In this document: positions 43,611-51,198 of the stretch, piece by piece
Layout: every line of letters starts with the position of its first letter
Numbering within the stretch: the stretch's first letter is position 1
Assembly (NCBI RefSeq): GCF_000526335.1
Contig: NZ_JAFW01000001.1
Span: forward strand, 2,108,001 to 2,172,000
Length of the DNA: 64,000 nucleotides
Direction of reading: 5' to 3'
Origin: Arthrobacter sp. 31Y
Lineage (GTDB): Bacteria; Actinomycetota; Actinomycetes; Actinomycetales; Micrococcaceae
Program-made: the position numbers and the translations under genes
The notes under the pieces: model-generated
Told to the model about the DNA's origin: nothing
What the model saw: the letters and a program-made list of their open reading frames with translations, nothing else
Database searches by the model: none

Positions 43611-43629
43611 CGTTGTCTTCCTTTTCTTC

Positions 43630-43692
43630 CAACGCGGGGTCACTTATGGCCCCTTCAGGGGGTGTTTAAGGGCCATAAGTGACCCCGCGTTG
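43630..43692. repeat. 23-bp perfect inverted repeat between the GntR gene and hpaE
   Basis: Arms at 43630-43652 and 43670-43692 are exact complements over 23 bp (core GGGTCACTTATGGCCC) around a 17-nt loop. It is noncoding and sits where transcription must pass from the regulator gene into hpaE. Candidate REP-like element, attenuator or processing site. Confidence 0.92.
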
Positions 43693-43705
43693 CTTTAGTT
43701 GGCAG

Positions 43706-44362
43706 TTATTGCTTGGCTTGGGCCAGGTACGCGTCCAGGGTGGCGGCGCGGTGTTGGCGGGCTGCCTTTTCTATGGTGTCGGCGTCTGCTGCGCTCTCGA
43801 TGAGCTGCAGCAGCGCCTCGTGTTCGCGTACGGATTCCTGCGCACGGCCGGGGACGAATCGGAACGTTGACGAGCGAAGTGACGCCAGCCTGTTCCAGCC
43901 CCGGTGGACGAGGTCCAGAATGTGCGGATTGGGGCAATGTTCGAACAGGACACTGTGGAAGTCCTGGTTCAACGCCGTGAAGCGGACGGGGTCGAAATGC
44001 TCCAGGCACTCACGCATCTCGTCGTTCACAGCACGCGCCCGGGCAATGGAGACCGGATCGATCAGCGGTGCGGACAACGCCGTGGCAGCACCCTCAACGA
44101 TGCTCAGCGTCTGCATCGTATAGAGGTACTCGGTGGGGTCGATCCCGGACACCGTCGCGCCCACGTTCCGCTCGAACTTCACCAGCCCTTCGGCTTCCAG
44201 GCGGCGGATCGCTTCCCTCACGGGGACCACGCTGAAGCCCAGGTCCTCGGCGATCTTGGCGAGTACCAACCGGTACCCCGGCGTATAAGCGCCCTCCACG
44301 ATCCGCGCCTTCACGGCGGCATACGCCTGTTGGGACTTGCTTTCGACGGCGGTTTCAGTCAC
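43706..44362 (-). CDS. GntR-family transcriptional regulator, FCD (FadR-like) subfamily
   Basis: A 218-residue regulator. The winged helix is 'GYRLVLAKIAEDLGFSVVPV' then 'REAIRRLEAEGLV' (about 25-65), followed by an all-helical FCD domain with metal-binding-type His residues ('DFHSVLFEHCPN'). It overlaps the fusion gene upstream by 8 nt and lies inside the hpa operon. It probably binds the ATCGTATACGAT palindrome at 45931 and responds to a pathway intermediate. Confidence 0.92.
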   Translation of the reverse strand: MTETAVESKSQQAYAAVKARIVEGAYTPGYRLVLAKIAEDLGFSVVPVREAIRRLEAEGLVKFERNVGATVSGIDPTEYLYTMQTLSIVEGAATALSAPLIDPVSIARARAVNDEMRECLEHFDPVRFTALNQDFHSVLFEHCPNPHILDLVHRGWNRLASLRSSTFRFVPGRAQESVREHEALLQLIESAADADTIEKAARQHRAATLDAYLAQAKQ

Positions 44363-45893
44363 TGTGGGCTCCTTCCGCGGCTTGCTGGCGGGCGGACCAT
44401 TCGGTTGTGACCCACTCCGCGTAGCGCGCCTGCCATTCCTTGTTCATCGGATACAGCCCATCAACGCTGTTGCCCTCTTGGACCATCTGGAAGATGAACG
44501 TCTCTTCCTTCTCCTGCTGAATGCAGTCGTCCACCAGTTCCTCTGCGATGACCGGCGGGATCACTAGGATCCCGTCCGAATCGGCCACGATGATGTCCCC
44601 GGGCTGCACGGTCGCGCCACCACACGCGATGGTGATGTCCGTGTCCCACGGGATGTGCCTGCGCCCGAGGACTGCGGGGTGGGGGTTTGCGAAGTAGGTG
44701 GGCATCTCCAGGTCAGCCACTGCGGAGTAGTCGCGGACGCCGCCGTCGGTAATGATCGCGGCAGCTCCCCGGACCTGGGCACGCAGCGCCAGGATGTCGC
44801 CCACGGTGCCGGTGCCTTTCTCACCACGGGCTTCCATGACCAGGATTTCTCCTTCGTTCACGGAGTCGATGGCGCGCTTCTGGGCATTGAATCCGCCGCC
44901 ATGGGTCTTGAAGAGATCCTCGCGGTTGGGCACATAACGCAGGGTCCGGGCCAGGCCCACCACCTTGCGGTCCGGCCGGGTGGCCTGCAGGCCGTCGATG
45001 CTCACGTTGTTCAGTCCGCGCTTACGCAGCTGGGAAGACAAGGTGGCGGTAGCGACGGACTCCAGCTTTGCCTTCAGTTCCGGGGTCAGGACACGTGCGG
45101 CAGCCGCCGGTACCGAAGCCTCCAGCCCTGCCGCTTCCCGCGAGCCGTACGCTTCCTCCCGCTGGGTGTCATCAGTCTTGGGCCGGGCACCGAAGTCCGC
45201 GAACGGCGTCGTGCCTTCCGTTACTTTGGTGGCCAAACGGCCGCTGCTGAAATCACCGCCGGTGACCTCAATTTCGACGACGTCACCTGGCTTGGCCACG
45301 GAGGCGCCGGCGGGGGTGCCGGTGAGGATGATGTCGCCCTCTTCGAGCGTCAGGAGCTGGGAGAGGTCCGCCACGAGCTGCGCGAACGGGAAGAGCAGAT
45401 CCTCGGTGGTGTCGTCCTGCACGAGGTCCCCGTTGTGCCAGGTGCGGATCCGCAGCTGGGTGGGGTCCACGGCGTCGGCCGGAATCAGCGCGGGTCCAAC
45501 GGGAGTGAACCCGTCGCCGCCCTTGGACCGGACGTTGGAGCCCTTGTCTGCGTAGCGGAGATCGTAGACGCCCAGGTCGTTGGACGCGGTAACCCACTCG
45601 ACGTGACTCCAAGCGTCTTCCAACCCCACGCGGCGGGCGGACTTGCCGATGACCAGAGCGATCTCGCCCTCGTAGCCCAAAAGTTCGCAACCGGCCGGAC
45701 GCTCAACCGTGCCGGGAACATCCACGGAGCCGAGCGCCAAAGACGAGGACGGCTTCAGGAAGTACGACGGCTGCTCAGGAGTACGGCCACGCTGGGCAGC
45801 ACGGCTGGGGTAATTGATGTGGACGGCAATGACTTTGCGCGTCCGGGCCAGCATGTCCTGGCTGACTTCCTGGGTCCGGAACTCCAGTGTCAC
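44355..45893 (-). CDS. Fumarylacetoacetate-hydrolase domain fused to an RraA-family domain
   Basis: A 512-residue fusion starting at GTG 45893 with AGGAGGAGG just upstream. Residues about 35-235 are an FAH/HpcE-like domain: 'GYEGEIALVIGKSARRV' with metal-binding Glu residues, 'KGGDGFTPVGPALIPAD', 'GDIILTGTPAGAS'. Residues about 285-490 are an RraA-type domain with 'IITDGGVRDYSAV' (Arg-Asp) and a Gly-rich 'TGTVGDIL' loop. The first part should be the 5-oxopent-3-ene-1,2,5-tricarboxylate decarboxylase/isomerase (HpaG role). The second may act as an aldolase or decarboxylase. E. coli HpaG is instead two FAH-like halves. Confidence 0.9.
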   Translation of the reverse strand: MTLEFRTQEVSQDMLARTRKVIAVHINYPSRAAQRGRTPEQPSYFLKPSSSLALGSVDVPGTVERPAGCELLGYEGEIALVIGKSARRVGLEDAWSHVEWVTASNDLGVYDLRYADKGSNVRSKGGDGFTPVGPALIPADAVDPTQLRIRTWHNGDLVQDDTTEDLLFPFAQLVADLSQLLTLEEGDIILTGTPAGASVAKPGDVVEIEVTGGDFSSGRLATKVTEGTTPFADFGARPKTDDTQREEAYGSREAAGLEASVPAAAARVLTPELKAKLESVATATLSSQLRKRGLNNVSIDGLQATRPDRKVVGLARTLRYVPNREDLFKTHGGGFNAQKRAIDSVNEGEILVMEARGEKGTGTVGDILALRAQVRGAAAIITDGGVRDYSAVADLEMPTYFANPHPAVLGRRHIPWDTDITIACGGATVQPGDIIVADSDGILVIPPVIAEELVDDCIQQEKEETFIFQMVQEGNSVDGLYPMNKEWQARYAEWVTTEWSARQQAAEGAHSD

Positions 45894-45930
45894 GGCGCCT
45901 CCTCCTGATCAAACATTTATCAAGTACGAA

Positions 45931-45942
45931 ATCGTATACGAT
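45931..45942. promoter_or_regulatory. GntR-type operator ATCGTATACGAT upstream of the hpa operon
   Basis: A 12-bp perfect palindrome, 38 bp before the GTG start and just upstream of the ribosome site. The TCGTATACGA core is what FCD-type GntR regulators often bind. The cognate regulator is probably the operon's own GntR. Confidence 0.65.
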
Positions 45943-46034
45943 AACTATGGACCGGAAACGTGATCCGCGTCAACCCCTCCCCCGAAACCCAACTGGGGCA
46001 TGCTGTACTCAAGTGAGGGGCAGGAGGGGACACC

Positions 46035-46604
46035 ATGGAGCACGAGAAATCGCCGGAGATGTTGAGGTTCGCCGATAGCGCGGAATGGGAACACTGGCTC
46101 ACCGCCAACCACGCCACTGAGGCCCAAGCCTGGCTGGTGATCGGCAAGAAGAACTCAGGTGCCGGACTCATCAGCATCGAAGACGCCCTGGACGGCGCAC
46201 TCTGCTTCGGCTGGATCGATGGCCAACGGCGCGGACACGACGAGAAAACCTTCCTGCAGCGTTACTCGCGTCGCAGGGCCCGGAGTTCATGGTCGCAGGT
46301 GAACGTGGGCAAAGTGGAGGCCCTGATCCAGGCTGGACGCATGCGGCCGGCGGGCTTCGCCGAGATAGACGCCGCGAAGGCTGACGGCCGCTGGGAAGCG
46401 GCCTACGTTTCGCAGGCCAACGCCCAAGTTCCGGAAGACCTGATGGCGGCCCTCGTTGGCGACGACGCCGCCAGCCAAGCCTTCGATCGCCTCGGCAAGA
46501 CGGAGAGGTACCTCATCATCCTGCAGGTCCTCAAAGCCCGCACGCCTGAGCTGCGCGCAAAAGTGCTGGCGAAAGCCTTGGAGAAGTTGGCGAAGGGAAG
46601 CTAG
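46035..46604 (+). CDS. YdeI/OmpD-associated family protein
   Basis: A 189-residue protein. 'WEHWLTANHATEAQAWLVIGKK' and 'LCFGWIDGQRRGHDEKTFLQ' are the conserved blocks of this family, sometimes called bacteriocin-protection proteins. The remainder is helical. Role unclear. ATG preceded by GAGGGG. Confidence 0.85.
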   Translation: MEHEKSPEMLRFADSAEWEHWLTANHATEAQAWLVIGKKNSGAGLISIEDALDGALCFGWIDGQRRGHDEKTFLQRYSRRRARSSWSQVNVGKVEALIQAGRMRPAGFAEIDAAKADGRWEAAYVSQANAQVPEDLMAALVGDDAASQAFDRLGKTERYLIILQVLKARTPELRAKVLAKALEKLAKGS

Positions 46605-46646
46605 CCACTCTTACAAACTGTCGGCGGGCTCCCGTAGGGTACCGGC

Positions 46647-47351
46647 ATGGACATCATCCTTGTACCCGGTTTCTGGTTGGACGCGTCGTCGTGGGAGGAG
46701 GTGACGCCGCCGCTGGTGGCCGCCGGACACACGGTCCATCCACTAACGCTGCCCGGACTGGAGTCGGTGGATGCCCCACGCGCGGGCATCGGCCTCCGGA
46801 CACACATCGATGCCGTGGTGAAGAAGGTGGACTCCCTGGAGGGCAAAGTGGTCCTGGTGGGCCACTCAGGTGGCGGCGCCATCATCCATGGCGTCGCGGA
46901 TGCCCGCCCTGACCGGGTAGCCCGAGCCATCTACGTGGACAGCGGACCACTCGGTGAGGGCGGGGTCATCAATGACGAACTGCCCGACGACGGCGACGAC
47001 CTTCCGCTGCCGCCGTGGGAATTGTTCGAGGAAGAAGACCTCATTGACCTGACGAACGAGCTAAAAGAGGCCTTCCGCGCGCGGGCTATCCCGCAACCCA
47101 AGGGCGTGGCTTTTGACCAGCAGCACCTCAGCGAGGTCCGACGCTACGACGTTCCGGCCACTATCATCGCCTGCCAATTCCCGTCGTCGCTCCTCAAGGA
47201 GTGGATGGACGCCGGGCACCCGTTCACGGCGGAACTCGCCCGGATCCGGGACGTCAACTACATAGACCTGCCCACGGGCCATTGGCCGCAGTTCACCAAG
47301 CCCAAGCAACTGGGCGAGGCGATACTGACTGCGGTGGGACGCGCCGGGTGA
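46647..47351 (+). CDS. Alpha/beta hydrolase
   Basis: A 234-residue hydrolase. The nucleophile elbow is 'LVGHSGGGAIIHGV' (GHSGG, Ser), an oxyanion segment is near 'LVPGFWLDASSWE' and the C-terminal His in 'PTGHWPQF' completes the triad. It is of the MhpC/haloalkane-like esterase type; substrate unknown. It follows the YdeI-family gene by 42 bp. Confidence 0.88.
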   Translation: MDIILVPGFWLDASSWEEVTPPLVAAGHTVHPLTLPGLESVDAPRAGIGLRTHIDAVVKKVDSLEGKVVLVGHSGGGAIIHGVADARPDRVARAIYVDSGPLGEGGVINDELPDDGDDLPLPPWELFEEEDLIDLTNELKEAFRARAIPQPKGVAFDQQHLSEVRRYDVPATIIACQFPSSLLKEWMDAGHPFTAELARIRDVNYIDLPTGHWPQFTKPKQLGEAILTAVGRAG

Positions 47352-47360
47352 CCCTCGATG

Positions 47361-47783
47361 TCAGGGCTTGGGCGGCGTGTTGGTGGCCGGTCCTTCCGGT
47401 GCAGCGCCGCCCTCGCCAGTCCAGTCGTTTCCCGTGGTGTCATCCAGGGCAGGATCAGATACGACATCCGAGTGAATAGTTGGCCCTGCTTTAGCGGTGG
47501 AGGAAGAGCCTGTGTGCTGGCCCGGCTTGGGGGTGGCGATACCCGGGAACATAGTCTCAGCCCTTTCCATCAGCTTCTTGCCGGCCTCATACAGGTTGTC
47601 CAGAATATCCGGCACCGATTCTTGGACGGCCTCCGTGGCCTGGTGCACATTCTCTTGAACTTCGGGGTTCTTCCACAGCTTCTCAGTGCCTCCGCGGATC
47701 CGCCGATACACCTCCGACCAGGACTTCGAACCCCAAACGTAGCCGACAGCCACGCCTACGGCGAACAATGCTTTCCCTTTCAC
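47361..47783 (-). CDS. YtxH-like membrane-anchored protein
   Basis: The GTG at 47783 has GGAAGGAG at good spacing and gives 140 residues. A short hydrophobic N-terminus ('ALFAVGVAVGYVWGSK', ending in the Gly-x-x-x-Gly-type turn) is followed by an amphipathic helical part ('YRRIRGGTEKLWKNPEVQ') and a polar, low-complexity tail. This is the layout of YtxH/DUF-type stress-related proteins. It is convergent with the hydrolase gene. Confidence 0.7.
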   Translation of the reverse strand: MKGKALFAVGVAVGYVWGSKSWSEVYRRIRGGTEKLWKNPEVQENVHQATEAVQESVPDILDNLYEAGKKLMERAETMFPGIATPKPGQHTGSSSTAKAGPTIHSDVVSDPALDDTTGNDWTGEGGAAPEGPATNTPPKP

Positions 47784-48378
47784 AGCAATCACTCCTTCCG
47801 AGGTGTTATTCCTCGACATTAGCCCCGCAGGCCATGCCGTGTCACCTGAACTTTGATGGCGGGGTGGGTTAACACGCATTTGCCGAAATAAATCGGTCGA
47901 CTAAAGCGTTACGTCAACAAGCGGATATTCGCAGGAGGCAACCGCATCCGGCGAAACCGCGGGGACCTGCAAGTCGGAGGCGTCGGCCGGCAGTCGAGGG
48001 CAACCTGAAGCAGTCGGGCGGGAAAGCAGAGGACGCTTTCAAGAGAGTTCCAGACTCCCTTGAAGGGCCGTCAGGCAGCGGATCCGCGGCATTCCGGGCC
48101 TGCAAGCAAGGACTGACTAATAGTCAGGTTACTTGCTACCAGCCGCGGGAGCCGCTAGCGTTACTGATGTAGTACCGAGTCTGACCCAATCGGCAGGAGT
48201 GCTTTATTGGCTGCATCTAATAAATTCATCGGGGTTTCACACTAGTTCCAATTCCCCACATTCCATAGGGCCTTCAGGGGCCCCATTACGGTGCCTACAT
48301 CTTGGAACAGGCACCCGGTGAAATTACTCGCTTCATCACGTTCATGGAATTTCCATCAACAAGAAAGTAGGAGCAAAA
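47784..48378. other. 595-bp region upstream of the glsB-like gene
   Basis: It contains a probable csbD remnant (47920-48043) and a nested inverted repeat at 48105-48137: AGCAAG/CTTGCT outside and CTGACT-AAT-AGTCAG inside. The last 100 bp should hold the promoter of the glsB-like gene. No intact gene is seen. Confidence 0.5.
47920..48043 (+). pseudogene. Probable csbD-family remnant with frameshift
   Basis: Reading 47920-47997 gives 'ASGETAGTCKSEASAGSR', and after a change of frame 47993-48043 gives 'VEGNLKQSGGKAEDAFK'. Together they resemble the middle and C-terminal parts of CsbD proteins (KETAG…LEAEG…GNLKQAGEKVKDAFK). No N-terminal part or start codon is present, so it would be a broken copy. 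The similarity is short and needs testing. Confidence 0.35.
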
Positions 48379-48648
48379 ATGGGTTTCTTTGGTTTTCTTC
48401 TGCTCGGTCTTTTGGCCGGCGCTATCGCAAAGCTTATTCTTCCGGGCCGCCAGGGTGGCGGCTGGCTGATCACCCTCCTGTTGGGCGTCGTCGGCGCACT
48501 CCTGGGTGGCTGGATCGGCGGGCTCATCTTCGGAACGGGCCTGCAGGAATTCTTCTCCCTCACCACGTGGCTTCTCGCTATCGGCGGCTCCATCATTGTG
48601 CTGCTGATCTACGGCCTGGTCACTGGTCGCAAGGCCACTCATGGCTGA
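48379..48648 (+). CDS. GlsB/YeaQ/YmgE-family stress membrane protein
   Basis: An 89-residue protein with three membrane helices. The opening 'GFFGFLLLGLLAGAIAKLIL' and the glycine-rich 'LLLGVVGALLGGWIGGLIFG' are the conserved features of the transglycosylase-associated/GlsB family, which is induced by envelope or osmotic stress. TAGGAG precedes the ATG. It overlaps the next gene by 8 nt. Confidence 0.9.
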   Translation: MGFFGFLLLGLLAGAIAKLILPGRQGGGWLITLLLGVVGALLGGWIGGLIFGTGLQEFFSLTTWLLAIGGSIIVLLIYGLVTGRKATHG

Positions 48649-48898
48649 TCACCAGAACAAGGACGCCAACGGCGACGAACTCGAAGGCCAGTACTCCGAG
48701 GGCGACTACGGGAAGACCGGCGTATCGCCGGAAACCCTGAAGGATGACGCCGGCGGCGACTACACCGAAGGTGACTACGCCGAGAAGACGGTGCCTTCGG
48801 CAGACGCCGAGTTAGACGAACACAACACGGAGGACACTCCGAAGGACCGGCCGTTCTCCTCCGAACCGGACGAAGAATCTGGCTCGAGCCACGCGTAA
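48641..48898 (+). CDS. Small acidic, hydrophilic protein with an internal repeat
   Basis: An 85-residue, disordered-looking protein of mostly Asp, Glu, Gly and Ser, with two imperfect units ('GQYSEGDYGKTG' and 'GDYTEGDYAEKT'). The ATG lies 8 bases inside the end of the GlsB-like gene, so it is co-translated. Such composition is seen in desiccation or stress-related hydrophilins. A terminator follows. Confidence 0.7.
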   Translation: MADHQNKDANGDELEGQYSEGDYGKTGVSPETLKDDAGGDYTEGDYAEKTVPSADAELDEHNTEDTPKDRPFSSEPDEESGSSHA

Positions 48899-48912
48899 CA
48901 TCTGAATACACT

Positions 48913-48953
48913 CAAGAACCCGGAGAACTGCAGCTGCAGCCTCCGGGTTCTTG
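48913..48953 (+). terminator. Intrinsic terminator of the glsB-like operon
   Basis: CAAGAACCCGGAG (48913-48925) and CTCCGGGTTCTTG (48941-48953) are perfect 13-bp complements with a 15-nt loop. It starts 15 bp after the stop. Confidence 0.85.
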
Positions 48954-49090
48954 CGTTGCTGGCGCCTGATACTTTCGGGCATGGATTGTTGGGGCATCCT
49001 CCCTGACGCCCGCGTAGCGTCGATGGAAAGGATGGAAGCAGATGCAAGAGGGAGACCCAAGGCAAGCGGAGACCCGTGCAGGAAGGGGAC

Positions 49091-49957
49091 ATGATGCAGG
49101 GCTGGAACCGGGCAATAGAGCTGATCGAGCAGGACCTGACCACGGACATCGAGGTTCAAGTCCTGGCCAGGGCTGCTTTGACGTCCGAGTATCACTTCCG
49201 GCGAATGTTCTCCTCCTTGGCGGGCCTGCCCATCTCGGAATACATCCGCAGGCGGCGCCTCACGGCAGCCACAGCGGAGATTCTGGAAGGCCGGACTGTG
49301 CTGGACGTTGCCGTGCGCTACGGATACGGATCAGCAGAAGCATTCACCCGCGCGTTCAAGGCCATGCACGGGCTGAGCCCCACCGAAGCACGACTTCCTG
49401 GCGCTGTCCTCCATTCCCAACCTCAGCTGAGGTTCCATCTCCGAGTCGAAGGAAACACCGACATGAAGCACCGCATAGAAGACAAGCCGGCTTTCCGCCT
49501 TATTGGCCTGAAAGCCCGCGTCCCGCTGGTTCACGAAGGACCTAACAACGCCATCATCGAGTTCCAGCGGGGACTGGACCCCTCCATCACCAAGCGAATG
49601 CTCGAGTTTGCGGACACAGAACCGTCCGGCCCGGTGTCAGTTACTGACAACATCGATGAGCAAAGGACCGAGGGCAGCGAGCTGGACTACTGGCACGCCG
49701 TCGCGTCCAGCAAGCAAGCACCGGAAGGTTTCGAATCTCTTGAGGTCCCGGCAGGTCTATGGGTGGTCTTTGAAGCAGAGGGAAAATTTCCGGAAGTCCT
49801 GCAGGGCATGTGGGCCGATGCCGCAACGGAATGGTTTCCCGCCAACCCCTACCGGTGGGCGCCCGGCCCGGAAATGCTCAGCGTCCACATGGAGCCCGCC
49901 GGCACGCACGGCCGCGGCCAGCTCTGGATTCCCATCGAAAAGGAACTAGCCAGCTGA
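49091..49957 (+). CDS. AraC-family regulator with GyrI-like effector-binding domain
   Basis: The ATG at 49091 follows GGAAGGGG and gives 288 residues. The N-terminal AraC domain has the two helix-turn-helix units 'LARAALTSEYHFRRMFSSL' and 'TVLDVAVRYGYGSAEAFTRA'. Residues about 125-288 form a GyrI-like domain ('RLIGLKARVPL', 'WVVFEAEGKF'), as in Rob/SoxS relatives that bind small hydrophobic ligands. It probably activates efflux or stress genes. Confidence 0.9.
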   Translation: MMQGWNRAIELIEQDLTTDIEVQVLARAALTSEYHFRRMFSSLAGLPISEYIRRRRLTAATAEILEGRTVLDVAVRYGYGSAEAFTRAFKAMHGLSPTEARLPGAVLHSQPQLRFHLRVEGNTDMKHRIEDKPAFRLIGLKARVPLVHEGPNNAIIEFQRGLDPSITKRMLEFADTEPSGPVSVTDNIDEQRTEGSELDYWHAVASSKQAPEGFESLEVPAGLWVVFEAEGKFPEVLQGMWADAATEWFPANPYRWAPGPEMLSVHMEPAGTHGRGQLWIPIEKELAS

Positions 49958-49964
49958 CGCGGCG

Positions 49965-50813
49965 CTATGTCCGGAGCGTCTTGGCCTTGACCATGAGGAA
50001 CAATCCGTAAGCGATCAGCCCCAGAGCCACCGCAGCCAACAGGTACGGACCGTACGGCTGCTCCTTCAGGGCTTTCAAGCTGCCGTCCAGCCCGGTCGAT
50101 TGCTCGGGCTGGGCGCGCACGGTGGCAATGACTACCAGCATGCCCACAAGGAACAGGGCGATCCCCTTGGCGACATACCCCACCACTCCTACGCCCAGCT
50201 GGAACTTTCGGACCGACCTGGCAGATGAAAGCGAAATGTCCTTCTTGAACGTCTGCCGGAAGCCCCTGACTGCGAAGACAATGCCCGTGATGGCGATGCC
50301 GGCGCCGACGGCGATGAGCAGGAACATCCCGAACGGCGCCTTCATGAGGGTGACGGTCACGTCGCTTGTGGACTCGCGGCTGTTCTGCCCTTTTCCTACG
50401 ACGAACGAGATGAGGGTGGAGGCCAGGGCAGCAAAAACGATTGCCTGCCCCACTGCGGAGAGCCTCTTGGTGATCTTGTTGTCCGGGTCCTTCCGGTAGC
50501 CAAAGATGGCGTTGCTCAACTGCCACAGGGCGAGCGCCGCGCAGGCGGCAAAACACGCCCACAGCAGGAAGGGTCCGGCGGGTTGGCTGGCCAGGGAAGC
50601 CACGGCTCCGGAGACATCGGCCTCGCCCACACTTCCAAAGGCCAGTTGAAGCGCGATAACGCCGATGAGGACGTGCAGCAGGCCACTGACTGCATAGCCG
50701 CCCCGGGCAACCACTTCAAAGGCGCGCGAGTTCGCAGCATCCTCGGCCACATCAGCGGCCTTCTTCATCTCTTCCTTGATGGCAAGCCTCCTTATTTTCG
50801 CGTTGGACTCCAT
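49965..50813 (-). CDS. DUF1206-family integral membrane protein
   Basis: A 282-residue protein with six membrane helices arranged as three similar pairs, the known layout of DUF1206. 'RGGYAVSGLLHVLIGVIAL' and 'YVAKGIALFLVGMLVVIAT' are the repeated unit cores (R/K-G-…-Y-x-x-x-G). Function is unknown. It ends convergent with the AraC gene. Confidence 0.88.
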   Translation of the reverse strand: MESNAKIRRLAIKEEMKKAADVAEDAANSRAFEVVARGGYAVSGLLHVLIGVIALQLAFGSVGEADVSGAVASLASQPAGPFLLWACFAACAALALWQLSNAIFGYRKDPDNKITKRLSAVGQAIVFAALASTLISFVVGKGQNSRESTSDVTVTLMKAPFGMFLLIAVGAGIAITGIVFAVRGFRQTFKKDISLSSARSVRKFQLGVGVVGYVAKGIALFLVGMLVVIATVRAQPEQSTGLDGSLKALKEQPYGPYLLAAVALGLIAYGLFLMVKAKTLRT

Positions 50814-50828
50814 CGTCCCTTAAACGAC

Positions 50829-50859
50829 GTTGGGCAGGCACCCTTGGTGCCCGCCCAAC
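50829..50859 (-). terminator. Strong hairpin after the 67-residue gene
   Basis: GTTGGGC-A-GGCACC (50829-50842) pairs with GGTGCC-C-GCCCAAC (50846-50859) around a 3-nt loop, one mismatch. It lies 15 bp beyond the stop of the small minus-strand gene. Confidence 0.8.
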
Positions 50860-50874
50860 TCGAAGGTTTTGGTC

Positions 50875-51078
50875 CTAGAACCCGCAGACGGACTGCGGCC
50901 AAATGCTCCGGAGCCCCACACCGAGGGGATTGAACTGCTCACGGACGGCCACCACTGCACGGTTCTGGCCGAGACCTTCGCCTGCGTGACGGACAGCCTC
51001 CGCGGTTCCTGCAAAGACATCGGACTTCACGTAGGCGGCGCCGGTGTTCGAGGACGTGGCGGCGATATGGTCGGTCAT
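50875..51078 (-). CDS. Small 67-residue protein, function unknown
   Basis: A minus-strand frame with AAGGA before the ATG and a strong terminator after the stop, which support a real gene. The sequence is mixed and soluble ('VFAGTAEAVRHAGEGLGQNR'), ending in an aromatic tail 'SIWPQSVCGF'. No family is recognised. It lies 120 bp downstream of the DUF2264 gene and 61 bp upstream of DUF1206. Confidence 0.5.
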   Translation of the reverse strand: MTDHIAATSSNTGAAYVKSDVFAGTAEAVRHAGEGLGQNRAVVAVREQFNPLGVGLRSIWPQSVCGF

Positions 51079-51198
51079 TTCGGTGGTCCTTCCTGGAAGC
51101 TCCCATCAGCAGATTGGCTGATGTTTCAACCATCGGACCGGGCCCTCAAGAACACCGCCGGGTCATCTCAAGATTGGCTCAAGATTTCACCCGTCACC

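Noticed and set aside
48105..48137. Nested inverted repeat as a riboswitch or terminator
   Set aside because: The stem is short and AT-rich with no conserved riboswitch core and no T-run; no gene ends nearby on the plus strand.
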